Positions 1 through 12,544 of a stretch of 64,000 nt of DNA are shown here, piece after piece. Location: NCBI GenBank assembly GCA_022579005.1, contig MU401641.1, positions 1-64,000 of the forward strand. Reading direction: 5' to 3'. How positions within the stretch are numbered: the first letter of the stretch is position 1; every line of letters begins with the position of its first letter. Made by a program: the position numbers and the translations under genes. The notes beneath the pieces were generated by a model. The model saw nothing but the letters and a program-made list of their open reading frames with translations, was not told the DNA's origin and searched no databases. This stretch comes from Poronia punctata (Eukaryota; Ascomycota; Sordariomycetes; Xylariales; Xylariaceae).

Positions 1-94
1 AGAAGAAGAAGAAGAAGAAGAAGAAGAAGAAGAAGAAGAAGAAGAAGAAGAAGAAGAAGAAGAAGAAGAAGAAGAAGAAGAAGAAGAAGAAGAA
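1..94. repeat. (AGA)n trinucleotide microsatellite
   Basis: A pure AGA/GAA repeat of about 31 units opens the window and ends in 'aaatagg'. It directly precedes the readable part of the THOC5-like gene. Whether it is intronic, intergenic or a sequence edge cannot be told from here. Confidence 0.95.
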
Positions 95-315
95 ATAGGA
101 GGAGGGCTGCCAGTAGTTCTGGCGTCTATTATAGCTTCGAGTGAGGAAAGCCGAGTTGGCGAAAGAAGCGGACAACAACAGCCCGAGAAACCAAACACAA
201 CCCCGTAAAACCCTTTCCAATTTTTTTCCCTTTTACCTCACTCATCTTGGCACGAAGTTTCCTCTTTGCGCCGTAACTAAACTAAACTAAACTAACCTAA
301 CCAAATCATTTATAG

Positions 316-660
316 CCACTCATATCAACAACTCCCTCTAATCCCGGTCGAAGAATTCCTCGCGCTGAAACCCGAGCACGCAAACGATGACGAGAACACC
401 CTCATGATAGCGCGCATCGAACACGAGCGCAGCGAGCGAGAAGCGCTCGAGCAGAAGCGTATGGAGCTGCTCAAGCGCAAGCAGAAGCTGATTGCGGATA
501 ATAAACGCCGGAAAGACGATCTCGAGAATCTGGATAAGGAGCTCGAGAAGTTTATCGATGTGAGTGGGAATGCTGGATTGTTGGAGACGCTTTGCTTACG
601 TGTGGTGGTGGATTATAGTCTGCGAAACCGATTACCAAGTTGTTCGATAAGAATGTTTGA
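316..660 (+). CDS. THO complex subunit 5 (THOC5/FMIP-like), 3' part
   Basis: THOC5 belongs to the THO/TREX complex, which couples transcription to mRNP assembly and export in the nucleus. Two exons are readable: 316-559 and 619-660, joined across a 59-nt intron (gtgagt...gattatag). The protein runs from an 'IPVEEFLALKPEH' segment through a long basic/acidic coiled coil to the ending 'AKPITKLFDKNV'. This order and spacing match the C-terminal half of the Fmip_Thoc5 family, including the human segment that begins with a similar 'SLEEF' motif. The frame is open to a plausible acceptor at 311-315 (tatag, with a ctaac branch site near 292). Upstream exons were not resolved. A Lys/Glu-rich open stretch near 135-200 may belong to the gene. 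I see only the C-terminal part, so the gene is either cut by the window edge or damaged at the microsatellite. Confidence 0.7.
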
Positions 661-3600
661 TTGTTTAGGTACAGTGCTGCTGTGCTGTTTAAGTTGTACG
701 AGTGCCGTCCCGTCCTCGTTCTTATGGCTTCATTCAAGCCTCCGCCGACTAGGATACGTAGGGAAGCTCGTTGAGTTACGGACGCATGACGATATTACGA
801 AAAGGCCCTTGAATAGGGTCCTAGGGTGTTTATAACCGAGCACTTGCCTTGATGGGGCTTACTTGGAGAAGAGGTGCGACATACCTTTCTCGACCGCTGC
901 ATTCGCGCATATCTCTAACATGCGAAATAGCGACAGGGTGCACGATAACTATGAAGTTATACGCCACGATGGGTTGTGTGCTTCTGGTGAGGCATAGATG
1001 TATGTCGTCGCTCAGTATATGAGAGACCTACCTCGCTGAGGGAAGGTTATACGGAAGATGTGGCTCGTCACAATCATGAGGCTGCAGGATGCCGAGGTCT
1101 AATGTTAGCTGGAAAGGAGGTTGGGCCTTGAAAGGAGGCGATTGATAATCTTCCATCCCGTTGAAGCCATGGGAACGACCTCATACGAATATCCCCGGTG
1201 TTGACTATGTTACTCATGGGCCATAGTGAGGAAAGCGCCGTTTTAGAGCCATCATCTATAACATCCTAGACTAGCCAGACCTCCCTTCTCCTAAACCGGA
1301 TGAGGAAATAATAATACAAAGTCAGAACGAAAGCATTAATTGAGGCTCCTGATTCATATGTTAAATTTGAAGTCGACGTGAATATGGCAGCATTGGTTGG
1401 TTTTGAACGGTTGTAATAGGTAAGGTAATCAACTACTAAGAACCTTGAATTGTGCCTGAGAACACCCCCCCTTTTTTAAACATCCCACATACCGACCGAC
1501 ACAATATTAAATGTCCTCTATCACCTGGGGAAAAAAGGGAAACCGAGGCACGAAAATAATTCGATTCCTAGGAAATCATTATCTTCCTTTCTTTCCTTTC
1601 CTTTCTTTCAAACCTACCTGATCCGTGGAGTTTGAATGACAAAACGAGATAACAGAGCCTCATTCCTTTATCCCTCTTTCCCTTTAGGTATAGGAGTAAC
1701 TACGATTTTTTTTTTTTTTAAATGAGAGAAACGCGTACTTGACGCAAATAGATACTTAAGCAGCTTACTACCTACTCGTACGGAAGGGGCCCTGGATATG
1801 GACAAACTGAACTGAACTGAACTGAACCCCTGAACCTAGGTTAGCCAGCTGCCATTTAAGATGGTGGGGACAAAGAAGGAGAAGAAGACCCTTTTTATTT
1901 TTTTTAAAGCTTTACACGGGGTGAGAGTAATGGGGATTCGGTAGTATTACGGGTAGCAATGAAGACACCGATTCCGAAAGGGTTCATTTCTTGGCAATTC
2001 AATATTCTCCCCCCGGGGGGGGGGGGGGGGGGTTTGTTGCAAGTACGAGTACCTAGCTACATGTACACATAGGGGAGGGGTTTCTTTCTTGATGTCTTTT
2101 TGTATGTTGTTAAATCGCATCTAAGGTTAGATACTTGTTTATGTGCCTCTGTCTCCCGTCTTTTGTAGATATAAATTGCATTTGTAAGTAAAGTATTCTT
2201 TACTACTCGTATGTAGGTTAAATAGGTATTTAGATGTCTGATTTATCTACAACGTTGTATATGTTACAAGTAGTCTAGGCCGGGCGGCTCCGGCTGGGCA
2301 TCCTAGTTCGAAACGCGTGATGACGGGACTGGGCGTGCTGGGTTACCTCCCTCCCATCCATCCAACGAACGCGTGTAGGTAGTTTCTGTGGTTTAGGCGT
2401 GTCTTGATTCGCTACATTTACCTAGTTCGGTCTTTAATTGAGTTAGGTACTTACATACTTAATGTACTCCAGCGGCACATTAGGTTCGGCCGGGAAAGGA
2501 CATCAGGGGCATAACTAGGTACTCGTACAAGTACTGGTTTTTTTTTTTTTTTTTTTACACTTGAAACCGTGGGGGGATAAAGTCTTGCTCGCTATCTCTT
2601 GTGCTAATATGGCTTCTGTACAAGTAGGTAAAAAGTCAAGAGAGTCTAGAACTAGACTCGAAAGAAAAATCATCATCTTCTCACCTCTTGACAGATGAGA
2701 ATTCTCATCATACCCATTGCTCTACGAGTAGGTTAAGGTAGATGCCTCTATATTTTTAACACTGTGCCCACTATGGGTAGCTTGCGACTTTTTAATTTGT
2801 TCTAAAGCTTGAAATTAGATCCCCACCATTTTCGTTTTTTAAGGTTGTTTCTTGTCACATGAACAAAGTGGAGGAAATTTCAGGAAGTTGAAATAGGAAA
2901 AGATAAAAAAAGAGAGAGAAAAAATTTTTGTCGTGACGGGGTTTTAAGGGAAATATGAAATTTCACGACCCGACCCGCGTAGAAAATCCGCTAGTCCTAG
3001 ATAGACCTCCTTTTGTACTCGTAGTTTGGCTTTCATTTTTCCCTGTAATTCGAGTCATGGGGGAGACCCTTTTGCATCTAGCCGAAGCTACTCGCGTAAG
3101 CGATTTACGTGTAGGTAGATTCGTAGTGGTGTCAACCATCTACCTATTCCAGGAGGACGGGCATTTTTCGAGGCTTTCAAGCCAAGTAGCTTCTGAAGAT
3201 GCTTTGCTGCGTCCGTCACGTACTTGTAGATATGTGTTTCGTTTTTGCAAACTGGGGATACTAGGCTAGGAGAGTAGCTCGTATAAGTTTGACGGCGACA
3301 TTTGCCGAGACGTACGCACAGGAAACTTGAAAGGTCGTGGGATATATAGTTCAGCAGTTATGATCCTATCCTTATGTGCTTTTTTTTGACAATGTCAAAG
3401 TTGCTAATACCACTTGGCATTGGACCATCATGAAAACCTTATACCGCAGATATTTAGGTAGTCTACCTACCGCGAGTAGTCGTATATCCTCTACTCGTAC
3501 CTTTTACGCATTTGCCAAACAATTCGGGTAAGCTTATATCCAGTGCGTAGGATAGGATTTCGGTCCTCGTACGAGTACGTCCAGTCCTGAGATCCCGGGA

Positions 3601-6457
3601 TCGCGGCAAGCTCAGATAAAGATAGGATGAAGAGGGGCATAGAATCCTGCCTCGTTAGACATGGGGCGGTGTTATTTCATGAGAGAGTGTGTGGTCGCAC
3701 AACGAGGCGAACTCCAACTTTGGAGCTGCCAGCGGCCGCTTTTGGTACCTAGCATTCTAGGACGCTGTGCCAGCTTTGAATAGTCCTGCATATAATATCT
3801 ACTACTACCTAAGAAGGTATGTACTGATGCGCAAGCTGCAGTGTATTGGTATGCACACAATTACCCCCATGCCATGATGTCGGCCTGCAGCATTAGTGTA
3901 AGCAGAGATCATGTGTTTAGAAGCATACGCAGTAGCATTTCAGTAACCAAAAGGAGATCCAAGGCGCATATTGAGATCTCAAAAGAGAAAACTGGGGGAT
4001 TGCCACTCCAATAGAACGATACTGCATGTAAATACTTTGAAGATATGGTGTTATAATAGGGGGGTCAAGATGCGGCACGCCATTTCCTGCCAAGATATCT
4101 GACGGCGAGCAGGCTTCAATGGACCGACTCGTAGGTACGAGTACGTAAATGTTGAGCCTGGTTTTCGGCCGATGACTGAACATCTCTTTCCTGTCTAGTA
4201 GAGAACGAGTTGCAGTTTGTCTCGAGGACAGGATGATCGGTACAGAGTAGCTGGCATTGTGTATTAAATCTCAAGAAGCATAGGTCTAATTCAATAATCT
4301 GGCACGTATCAAGGATCAGACCCGTGGGATTCCAAAGGGACGTGGCAGGCTCCGTAAGTTCTATCAATGCAGCCAGTCACATCAAAGACCCCTCCAGTTT
4401 ATTATGGGTCTGAAGGGTTGACACTTTATTTTAGGCATCAGGCAGCAGGATATGGACATGATGGAATTGATGAAATTCTAGTCAAAATCCCCCTCGGTAA
4501 CCATGGAGGAGAAAAAAGAAGGCTACGTGAATAATGGTTTGACTAGACAAGGTACTTATCCGATAATTACTAGGTAGCTGAAGAAGCTATAGTAACGCCA
4601 CCTTTCTGCATCACCCCTCTCTGAAGTCATGCAAGGTTGCTGCTTGTCGATAGAATCATAGATAAAGCAAATACATAGCGGGGCAGCAATGGTCACATGC
4701 TCACTGTCTTGTTTCTGCAGAAACGGCAGGTACGAGACGAGGAGAATGATGCCGTTGATCAAGTTTACAACTTCAAGGCCTGGATAAGGACCTGGGTTGT
4801 TTACCCTTCCCCTCATAATACAGGATTAGCTGCGATGATCGCTTACCCACCAAAACCCCCAAGATCCAGAAGGGCTTTGTCGAGGGGCTGAGCTGACTAT
4901 AACATGACTGATTAACCGATAGGAATCCTGAATTACTGCCACGGCAGCTAGGTATTTGCGACTCAGCCTTACACTAGTACACCTATTCTTACTCCATGTT
5001 ACCTACTTCCAAGAATCTGACCGCATAGTCTAATAGGTAAAGTAGACAGTCCACCAGTAGCGAGCAACTTGAAACCTCAGGCATAGGTGACAGCGCCACA
5101 GCGCCGCATTCGCCCTACGTAGGTCGAGCGACGACTGGATGCTGAGATCGGCCACTACATGAATCCGTTCTACCTATCTAGATGCAGGTCTATGCACGTG
5201 TATCATACACTAGACTAGCCTGCAACGCGGCTTGTCTGCTTCCTAGCCCCTTTCCATGATATTTGCAGATCTTGTTAGCTATCCGCTTTGCGAATGCTGT
5301 CAAGCCCCAGGCAAAGGCACACAAGAAAAACAACAGCTATTGGCAAAAAGCCGCCTGGCCGTAGTAACTACTTGGGCCTAAGAGCTTGAAGTCCTTTGCA
5401 ACATAAGGCGTTGGGTATTAAGGCTGGTTCGGAGTCATTTCAAACCTGCTAACGTACTAGAGACGGCACAATACATCGGACGAGGGGCGTCGTAGGGGTT
5501 TTGGGAAACCTTCACAGTCTTCAGCATATAATTTATATGCAGTCAACTGACATCCCCCCAAAGATGATATCCATCATGTTGACAGGGCAGCTTTTGTGCA
5601 ACGCGCGGCTGGCGCTGGGCGTTTTCAATGCAAATCCATCTGGCAAAGAGGAAATGTTGATTACGTCGCAAGTTACCTCGTCAGAGCGATAAGAATATTA
5701 AACTACGCCAGGCAGCATGTATGCATTTAAGAAGAACACTAAAGCGATGGTAAGGTGGTATTTCGGCCCACTTAGGCTGGACTAGGACGTGGCTCGTCAT
5801 ATCTAGGTACAACAGAACGAAATAGATACTTGGCTCACGCTGAGGGTTTATTTGGTTTCGTAGGTAGTGGTACAGCAGCTTCTGGAGGTAGGTACCCCCT
5901 GCTTAGTAACATCTACCAGGGGCTCTTGGGAACCCCCTTGTATGGCTAGCTCCCTTCCTGTACCAGAGCTTCGTCCCGCTACGTCCCAAAACTCATCCTG
6001 AATGGCTACTAATCTCTCTTTTAATTTCAATGTCCCCGTACTAAAAAAGCAAGGCTCCCCTTTTCAAATTGTTATTCCCTTTGCTATTACATTCTAAGTA
6101 ATCCTGCGCGCCCAGCTCGACTCGCCTTTCCCTACCAGTACTAGGAATTTCTTTTCTACCTACTTTTTTTCATACCTTTTGATCCCATTAATCCATTAAT
6201 CCGCTTGTTCTTCTATGGCCTATGGCAGAGTGTACTAGCTTCGACGGCGCACAGACTTCCAACGCGCCCTAAGGCACCCCTTCCCTCCCAACTCCCGACT
6301 CTGCTTGTCACCTCGCCTGCCAGGACGAACACTATCTTTTCCATCTTTTGCTTCCCTTCTCTTGAACTAACCTATCGTCTCTCATTCGAGTGTCTGCTGG
6401 GTAGTTGTTGGTGTTGGCGCGTGAACCAGTATTAACAATAATCGAATCGCCGCCACC
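661..6457. other. Long gene-poor spacer
   Basis: No convincing gene was found in about 5.8 kb. Open frames here are short, lack recognisable domains and lie on both strands. The spacer holds homopolymers (C6G18 at 2009-2032, T runs near 1707 and 2538), ACCTACCTA-type runs and at least nine copies of TACTCGTA/TACGAGTA between 1.77 and 4.14 kb. The last 300 bp are C/T-rich, as expected upstream of the gene starting at 6458. Confidence 0.6.
2009..2032. repeat. C6G18 homopolymer pair
   Basis: Six C are followed directly by eighteen G. Comparable G runs occur at 21137-21151 and 36352-36369. True lengths may be uncertain because such runs are hard to sequence. Confidence 0.9.
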
Positions 6458-8682
6458 ATGTCGTCGATGCTTTTCACTTGGGTTACACGGAGGGCGCCGG
6501 GCATCGCCATGGTTTCAATCGTCGCTCTCGCATACTACGTGATCACCAGGGAAGCAGCCGCGTCAGGGTTTACTCTCACTCGCGCCGAAGGAGACTCTCT
6601 AAGCCGACCCGCTCGCATTACATTCACCACCCCCACCAGTTACGATGGAGGCGGACGCTGGACGATACTCTTTGCGTACTACTGTCTCACCATTCACATT
6701 CTGGTCTCGTCCTTCCCCTTGCGCTCTATGTGGTCCATCTTCGACATTTCGCGTTGCCTTGAGAGAACCGCCCGCAGCAAATCCCTGAAGGATTATAAGA
6801 CATCGCATCGCCGTCGTAGTTCTTTTACCTCACTTTCAAGCTCCGAAACCCTAACGTCCTCGAAGGAGGTGTCCCCGGCATCCTCCACGGCGAGCGAGGC
6901 GGGTGATACTGAGGCGGAATTTGTGCCCGACTTCGAGCACAGTATCGATCGCGTCATCCATGCCATCATTATCCCCAACTACAAGGAGGAGATGGATACG
7001 CTCCGCGAAACATTGGATGTAATGGCTTCGCATCCCCAGGCGCGTGATACCTATGATGTGAGTATATCGGTCTTTCTTGATGACATTCGTCGCTTGGAGA
7101 AAAGCTGCATCTAGTAAATTTGCATCTATATATACATCTTCCGAACCTTCCGTCTTCAATCGACTCCACATTTCGGACCAAGCTAATATGCGCAAAGGTC
7201 TTCCTAGCGATGGAAGCACGGGAACAAAAGGTCGAGGATAAGGGTTTGACGCTCATTAACGAGTTCGCAAAGAAGTTTCGCTCGATTACCTACACTTTGC
7301 ATCCTTCCGATATTCCTGGAGAGGCGCCCGGAAAGGGTAGCAACATGGCTTGGGCTGGTCGGAAACTCAGCGAGAAATACCCTCTTAGCTTGAGGAAGGA
7401 TGTCATTATCACCGGAATTGATGGTAAGTCTTTGGTGGTTTGAGGATTGATTGGTTCGGTTGCTGATAATTTGTGTGTGCCCTATAGCGGACAGCCATCT
7501 CTCGTCTAATTACTTTGCCCTGCTCACCAGCATGCATACCTCGAACCCCGAAACTGCTGCCACAACATTGTACGCCGCCCCAATCATCTTCGATCGCAAC
7601 GCCCACCAAGTTCCAGCTATTGTCCGAGTGGCCGATATCTTGTGGGGTGCTGCAGGCATGTCCGGTCTGTACCGTGGTTCCTCGATAGCGCCTCCCACCT
7701 CGGTCTACTCTCTTCCCCTCCAACTTGTCGACCGTGTGGGTGGATGGGATTGCGACTCTGAAGCCATTGGCGAGGATCTGCACATGTACCTGAAGTGCTT
7801 CTTTGCGTTGAACGGCAACTTGTCGGTCAGAACAATCCACAGTCCCGTGAGCCAAAGCAACGTCAAGGGTGATGGTGGCAAAGGAATCGGACGAATCTAT
7901 AACGACATGAATGCTCGATACAAGCAAGCTCTGCGACACATGTGGGGAGCTCTCGATGTCGGCTTTGCCATGAGGAAATTGGTGGAGCTGTGGCAGGAGC
8001 GGAAGCATACAACCCGGGCTTTCCGTCCTCTCCATGTTGCACTGTAAGACGCCAGTTTCACCTTTGTCCGTCCGATCTGATACTAACATTGAATAGACAA
8101 CACCCTAATGATTCCTACGTCAAGGGCAACTTCGATATCGACCCTGAACAGCCGTTCGAGAGTGGCATCTACTCCGAGGTTGTCACCGAGACGATCAAGG
8201 AGCCTGACTGGCAACGAACATTCCTACTCGCCCATCGCTTGTTCGAGGCTCACTTTCTTCCCCTTCAAATGACGATCTTGGTCGTGACATCGACCCTGTA
8301 CATGGCTGTCACCGAAGGCGGCTCCGATCCCCATAATGTCGACTGGATCTTCCAGATTTGCAAAGTACTACGGACTGTCGGTCTCGTGGAGTGTGCGTTC
8401 TTAATGTTCCTATATGAACGCTATCACAAGATCTGTGCTACGACTCGCGAAAAGGAGATGCAAGAAGCCGGGCTGGCAAAGGGAATGTGCTTCTCGCACC
8501 GCAATCTCAAGACAAACTTGGTGGACTACCTCATGGTTCCCTTGGTTGCGCCCCTTTACGGTTCAATCCCATCAGCGCAAGCTCAGCTGATGCATTTCTT
8601 CACACACGACCTGGTTTATACCGTCAGTAAAAAGGTCACGCGGCAAAGAGCGAAGTCATTTATAGCAGAGGTTCTTTCATAG
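6458..8682 (+). CDS. Membrane-bound family-2-like glycosyltransferase
   Basis: This is a predicted integral-membrane processive-type glycosyltransferase; its sugar substrate is unknown. Four exons (6458-7057, 7198-7423, 7488-8043, 8097-8682) join in frame to 655 residues, with introns of 140, 64 and 53 nt. The start lies in a textbook context (gccgccaccATG). An N-terminal hydrophobic segment (about 15-30) and another near 68-90 precede a Ser-rich linker (about 110-150). 'HAIIIPNYKEE' near 168 begins the GT2 nucleotide-sugar fold. 'GIDADS' near 273-278 is the DXD-type metal site and straddles the second intron. 'GWDCDSEAIGEDLHM' near 370 is the acceptor-side ED motif. Further hydrophobic segments follow near 500-545 and 590-620. 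The best family fit is Glyco_trans_2_3. The flanking genes give no hint of the pathway. Confidence 0.85.
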
Positions 8683-9896
8683 CGATTCGTCACCTCGTTT
8701 TTTTATTTTTAATGTTTATATGGCTTGTCCGGATCAACTCCTGTCCTTTCGATGTTGAGCCAGTCCGAACATGTCCTCTTTTTCGATTCTCGACTTCGCC
8801 GATGATTGTCGGACGCCGTTTGCCCGACATTTTGAACAACGACTTTCAGGAGCGTATAGATAGAGAACTTGATGTGATATGCATGGCACTGGCATTGGCA
8901 ATCTAGAAATTGGGGTCATTTTCAATAGGCTCATGGAGTTTTCGGAGCACAGCGCAGGACTTGGGGAATCTATCCTGCTGGCATTCGTTTATACAGCGAG
9001 AATGGGCAAACAGAAGACGGGAGGGCCACGGTAGGGCACCAACTTCGGGAATGCGGAAGACGCATTCAGTCCGAAAAGGGGGCGGGCTAGCCCAGCTAGG
9101 ACTACAAAGGGTCGGGGACGGCAGCAGAGACCAGCCCTTGCTAATGAGCAAACCTAGCCCGATAATACCTAATCACGATGTACATAAAGCACGGGCAGTC
9201 CTTCTGAGACGTGGCTGGGGGAGAGAGACAGAAGGCCGAACGTCGACGGAAGTTGCTAGGCATTACTCAGAAGCTTAGAACGATTAATGATATCGTATTG
9301 CTCGAAACATAGCCCTACTTGTCCAATATGTGGTTGTGTCCCCACTCGGATTTCAAACCGTCTAGCAACAAGCCATGGTTCTATCTATGTATTCGAGACG
9401 TGCATTCTTGAAGGATTTTGGCTTGGTGATTGGCTACCCGGGTGACATCTGTAACAGACGAATAACCTTTGAGCATGGCTAATGCCTACCATGAAGTCCG
9501 GGGATGCCAGTCTACCTTCTACCTAGTGCGCATTGGTCCATGCCAGGGTGTAGCCCTTGAGCCTATGTCCGGCCATGGCCGGAGTTGAAGTAGATATAAT
9601 GGCCGATTTACCACTACCATGCAAAAACAAAGAACCTTGCAATATTTGCTCAATGAATCCTCTATTGACTCTCCCGTGGACCCCAACCGCCGGGCGGCGT
9701 CGGAAGTAAGGGCGTACAGGAAAGGGGGAGTTGACCGCTTGTTGTTTCAACGACTTGTATCATGGGTGGAGGTTTTATCATATAAATAGCCGGGTATTCT
9801 CCTTGTTTTTGTGTTTGGGGGGGGAATTCATCTGAACAGATTCAATACTCACTCACATATCAACCGCTACTTACCTATACCGAATAAGAAAAAAAC
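8683..9896. other. Intergenic spacer
   Basis: No supported gene was seen. Short open frames overlap on both strands without family resemblance. A TATA-like 'tcatataaata' lies at about 9779-9788, roughly 110 bp upstream of the next start, and may be the promoter of the DJ-1/PfpI gene. Confidence 0.5.
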
Positions 9897-10490
9897 ATGT
9901 CCCACTTTACATATACCAACAACAAGAAGCCGGCCGCCTCCCCGGAGCGCAAAACGGTCCGCATCGGCGTCTTCGTCCCATCACAATGCCAAATGCTAGA
10001 CGCAGCAGCCATCGACATCTTCGGCTCCCTAGGCGTCGAGTACCTGACCATGGTGGACGGGATCCTGCCTCCCGTCGTGATCGACAGCGCGCCCCACGTG
10101 GAAATCCGCTACATCGGCATCGTGCCCGCGGGCGGCATCATCCGCATGACTGCCAGCCTGAACGTCGTGGCGACGAACCATTTCGACGACGCGGAAGTCG
10201 CGCCGGGAAAACTCGATATCGTCTATGTCCCTGGTCCGGACCCGTTCGCCGAGTTCCCCGCCGACGCGCTCGCCTGGTTGCGTAGACAGGCGGAGACGGA
10301 AGGCGTCGATGTGTTGAGTGTTTGCTCGGGGATATTTGTTTGTGGCGCGGCGGGGATCGTGAAGGATAAGGCGATTTGTGGTCCGAGGGACTTACAGCCG
10401 CTTATTATGCAGAAGGGTTGGGGGGCGAAAAGTCTCAAGGGGGGGGAGTTGAGATGGATACAGGATGGGAATTTTTGGTCGAGTGGTGAG

Positions 10491-10525
<35 letters not shown>

Positions 10526-10897
10526 ATCATCACACGCTTCGAGGATGATTTACTTGCTAACGATTCCGGGGATAAAATAGGTGGCGTGACGAATGGAAAT
10601 GATCTCGTGGCAGCTTATTGTCGGGCTAAATCCGACATCTTCCCGCGTCCTCTTGTCGAGCTCATATGTGAGCAGCTTGGTGTTGGGGATCGGCCGCAGA
10701 AATATCTTCATGGTTAGTTTCCTTTTCTCCTCTTCTTGTTTTAACTTCCCTTTCTTAACCCATGCCGCTATCTATTTCTTCTGTCGCCGCGTTACTGACA
10801 GGGTTGGACGATATTAGATATGACTGCAGAGAAACATATCCAAGACCTAGCCGCCATGTATGGGGCGAAAAATACCAGTGAAGTTGCTGCTGCTTGA
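9897..10897 (+). CDS. DJ-1/PfpI family protein
   Basis: This class-I glutamine-amidotransferase-like protein belongs to the ThiJ/DJ-1/PfpI group, whose members include isonitrile hydratase-like enzymes and stress proteins. Exons 9897-10485, 10581-10712 and most probably 10818-10897 give 266 residues. The N-terminal strand 'VRIGVFVPSQCQMLDAAAI' is the typical family opening. The nucleophile-elbow cysteine is in 'LSVCSGIFVCGAAG' near residue 142. The end of the protein depends on the last acceptor. The AG at 10817 gives a family-like ending (DMTAEKHIQDLAAMYGAK). The AG at 10801 gives an unlike tail and an earlier stop. Intron 1 (95 nt) contains a (TTA)n repeat right behind its 5' splice site. 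The exact substrate is not predictable. Confidence 0.85.
10491..10523 (+). repeat. (TTA)n microsatellite in an intron
   Basis: About eleven TTA units lie just downstream of the GTGAGT donor (10486) of the first intron of the DJ-1/PfpI gene. They make up about a third of that intron. Confidence 0.95.
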
Positions 10898-12544
10898 GAA
10901 AGGAAAGGTTGACTGGATGAATATGGGAATTGGGTCATGAGCAAGAGAAGGCAAACGCAGAGTCGTGATTATATTCATGTCGTATCAACATATAGGCCGA
11001 GCAATGAGTCTGGGCTCTTGACTTTACAAATCCCCTTTGCAAGTACTTACGCCCGTAATTATTTTACCTGTCGCATGTCTAAAACTCTAAATATATAAAT
11101 TTGAGCAGCCAAAATCCAATACCATACAAGACACAAACTAGGTAACCAACGGTTTGTTTATCTAAACTAGCTAGATAGCTCAAAGTCCAATATCAAGAAA
11201 GTTCCCATCGAGCCAGGAACCCCAAATAAATGAATTACATGAGCGGAAGCCCAGATACTGAAGAACACAGACAGACAATCCCCGTCCTTCTCTTCCCCTT
11301 TTGCTCTCTCTCTCTCTCTCTCTCTCTTGTTACTTTCTACAGGGTAATAAGTACCTTGAGAAAACTTCACACAATAAAGGGGGAGATATAGTGAAAAGAG
11401 ACAGGCCTCTCATCCTGACTCGGTGTTGTTGCATGTGTACTCGTAATCTATCGCAGTCGAGGGTAGGTTTGTTGCTGACAAGGACACACCGAAAGCCACA
11501 ACACACGACCGACCGACCGCCTTGCTTGAATTGGCTAACCTAGAAAGGGATAATACCTGGGCAAGCCGTTGTCCACAAGTTGGTCGACCAATTCATGTTC
11601 ACACCCACTACATGGTCGCGTGAATTTTGAATTGGTAACAACCAGACACTATTTGGAGTATCTACACATTATCTAATAGGCGGAGGATATCAGCCAAGTA
11701 TACAATTTGTATCTATTTACGTCTTGCACATGTACAAGGTGTTCGTTCTACATAGTTCTTGGAGGTGGATCCCCTGATTCGTCAACAAGTGGACTGACTC
11801 CTCCTCCACTGGTTGGCCAGACGTGAATAAGGCAAGGGAAAGCTCCACCGTACCTAGGTTACCTTAGATTAGATAGACATGGCTTATCTTTCTTCGCATT
11901 GATCCACACCTTTATTTCGTGGTTTGCGACGTGAATGCGCCTGTCAGAGGGGTTGAGTGATGATAACCCATCTAACATCTATTCTGGAAGGAATTGAAGA
12001 CAAACGGATGGATGCCTGTATAAGCTTGGTTCAATAGGCGCAAACAGTAGATCCTTGATATTCCCTTCACTGTCAATGTTGGCAGTTTTGCTATGCCGAT
12101 TGTCCAAACAACACAAGGCAAGTTGCGGCGCAACGGATAGTGGAGTGCACCCTGCATTAGCAGTAGCCTTGGAATATTTAGTGTTGTACAAATTTCCACA
12201 TGTACTGTTTTGTATCCTACACCAAAAAGCAGGTTTCTCAACTCTTAATAGTACATTAATGTACAAGTGTGTTTTTGGGGAAAGTGGGGTCTTGTGCTGC
12301 GTTGCCATTGATATATTTTTTTTCTCTTGCTGCTAAAAAACTTTTGGTCGCAGGAAGTAGGCCTTCCATCCCCCATCATTATTTCTGATTCTTTTATCCC
12401 GAGTCTGTAGGTCAACCTTTAAATACAGTTCTTACCTCTTTACAACATATAGGCATTTCTATTAGAAGGTCCTGCTTTAGTTTTCTCTGCATCGCTGCGC
12501 AACAACAAAAATAGCCAGCGGTCTCAACCTTTACTATTTTCACC
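10898..12544. other. Intergenic spacer
   Basis: No supported gene was seen. A (CT)n run lies at about 11304-11326 and several TAGGTA/ACCTA motifs are present. The last 200 bp before 12545 are pyrimidine-rich and fit a promoter for the FKBP gene. Confidence 0.5.

Noticed and set aside
10802..10874. The upstream acceptor (AG at 10801) for the last DJ-1/PfpI exon
   Set aside because: It gives a tail unlike the family and an early stop; the AG at 10817 gives a helical, family-like C-terminus.
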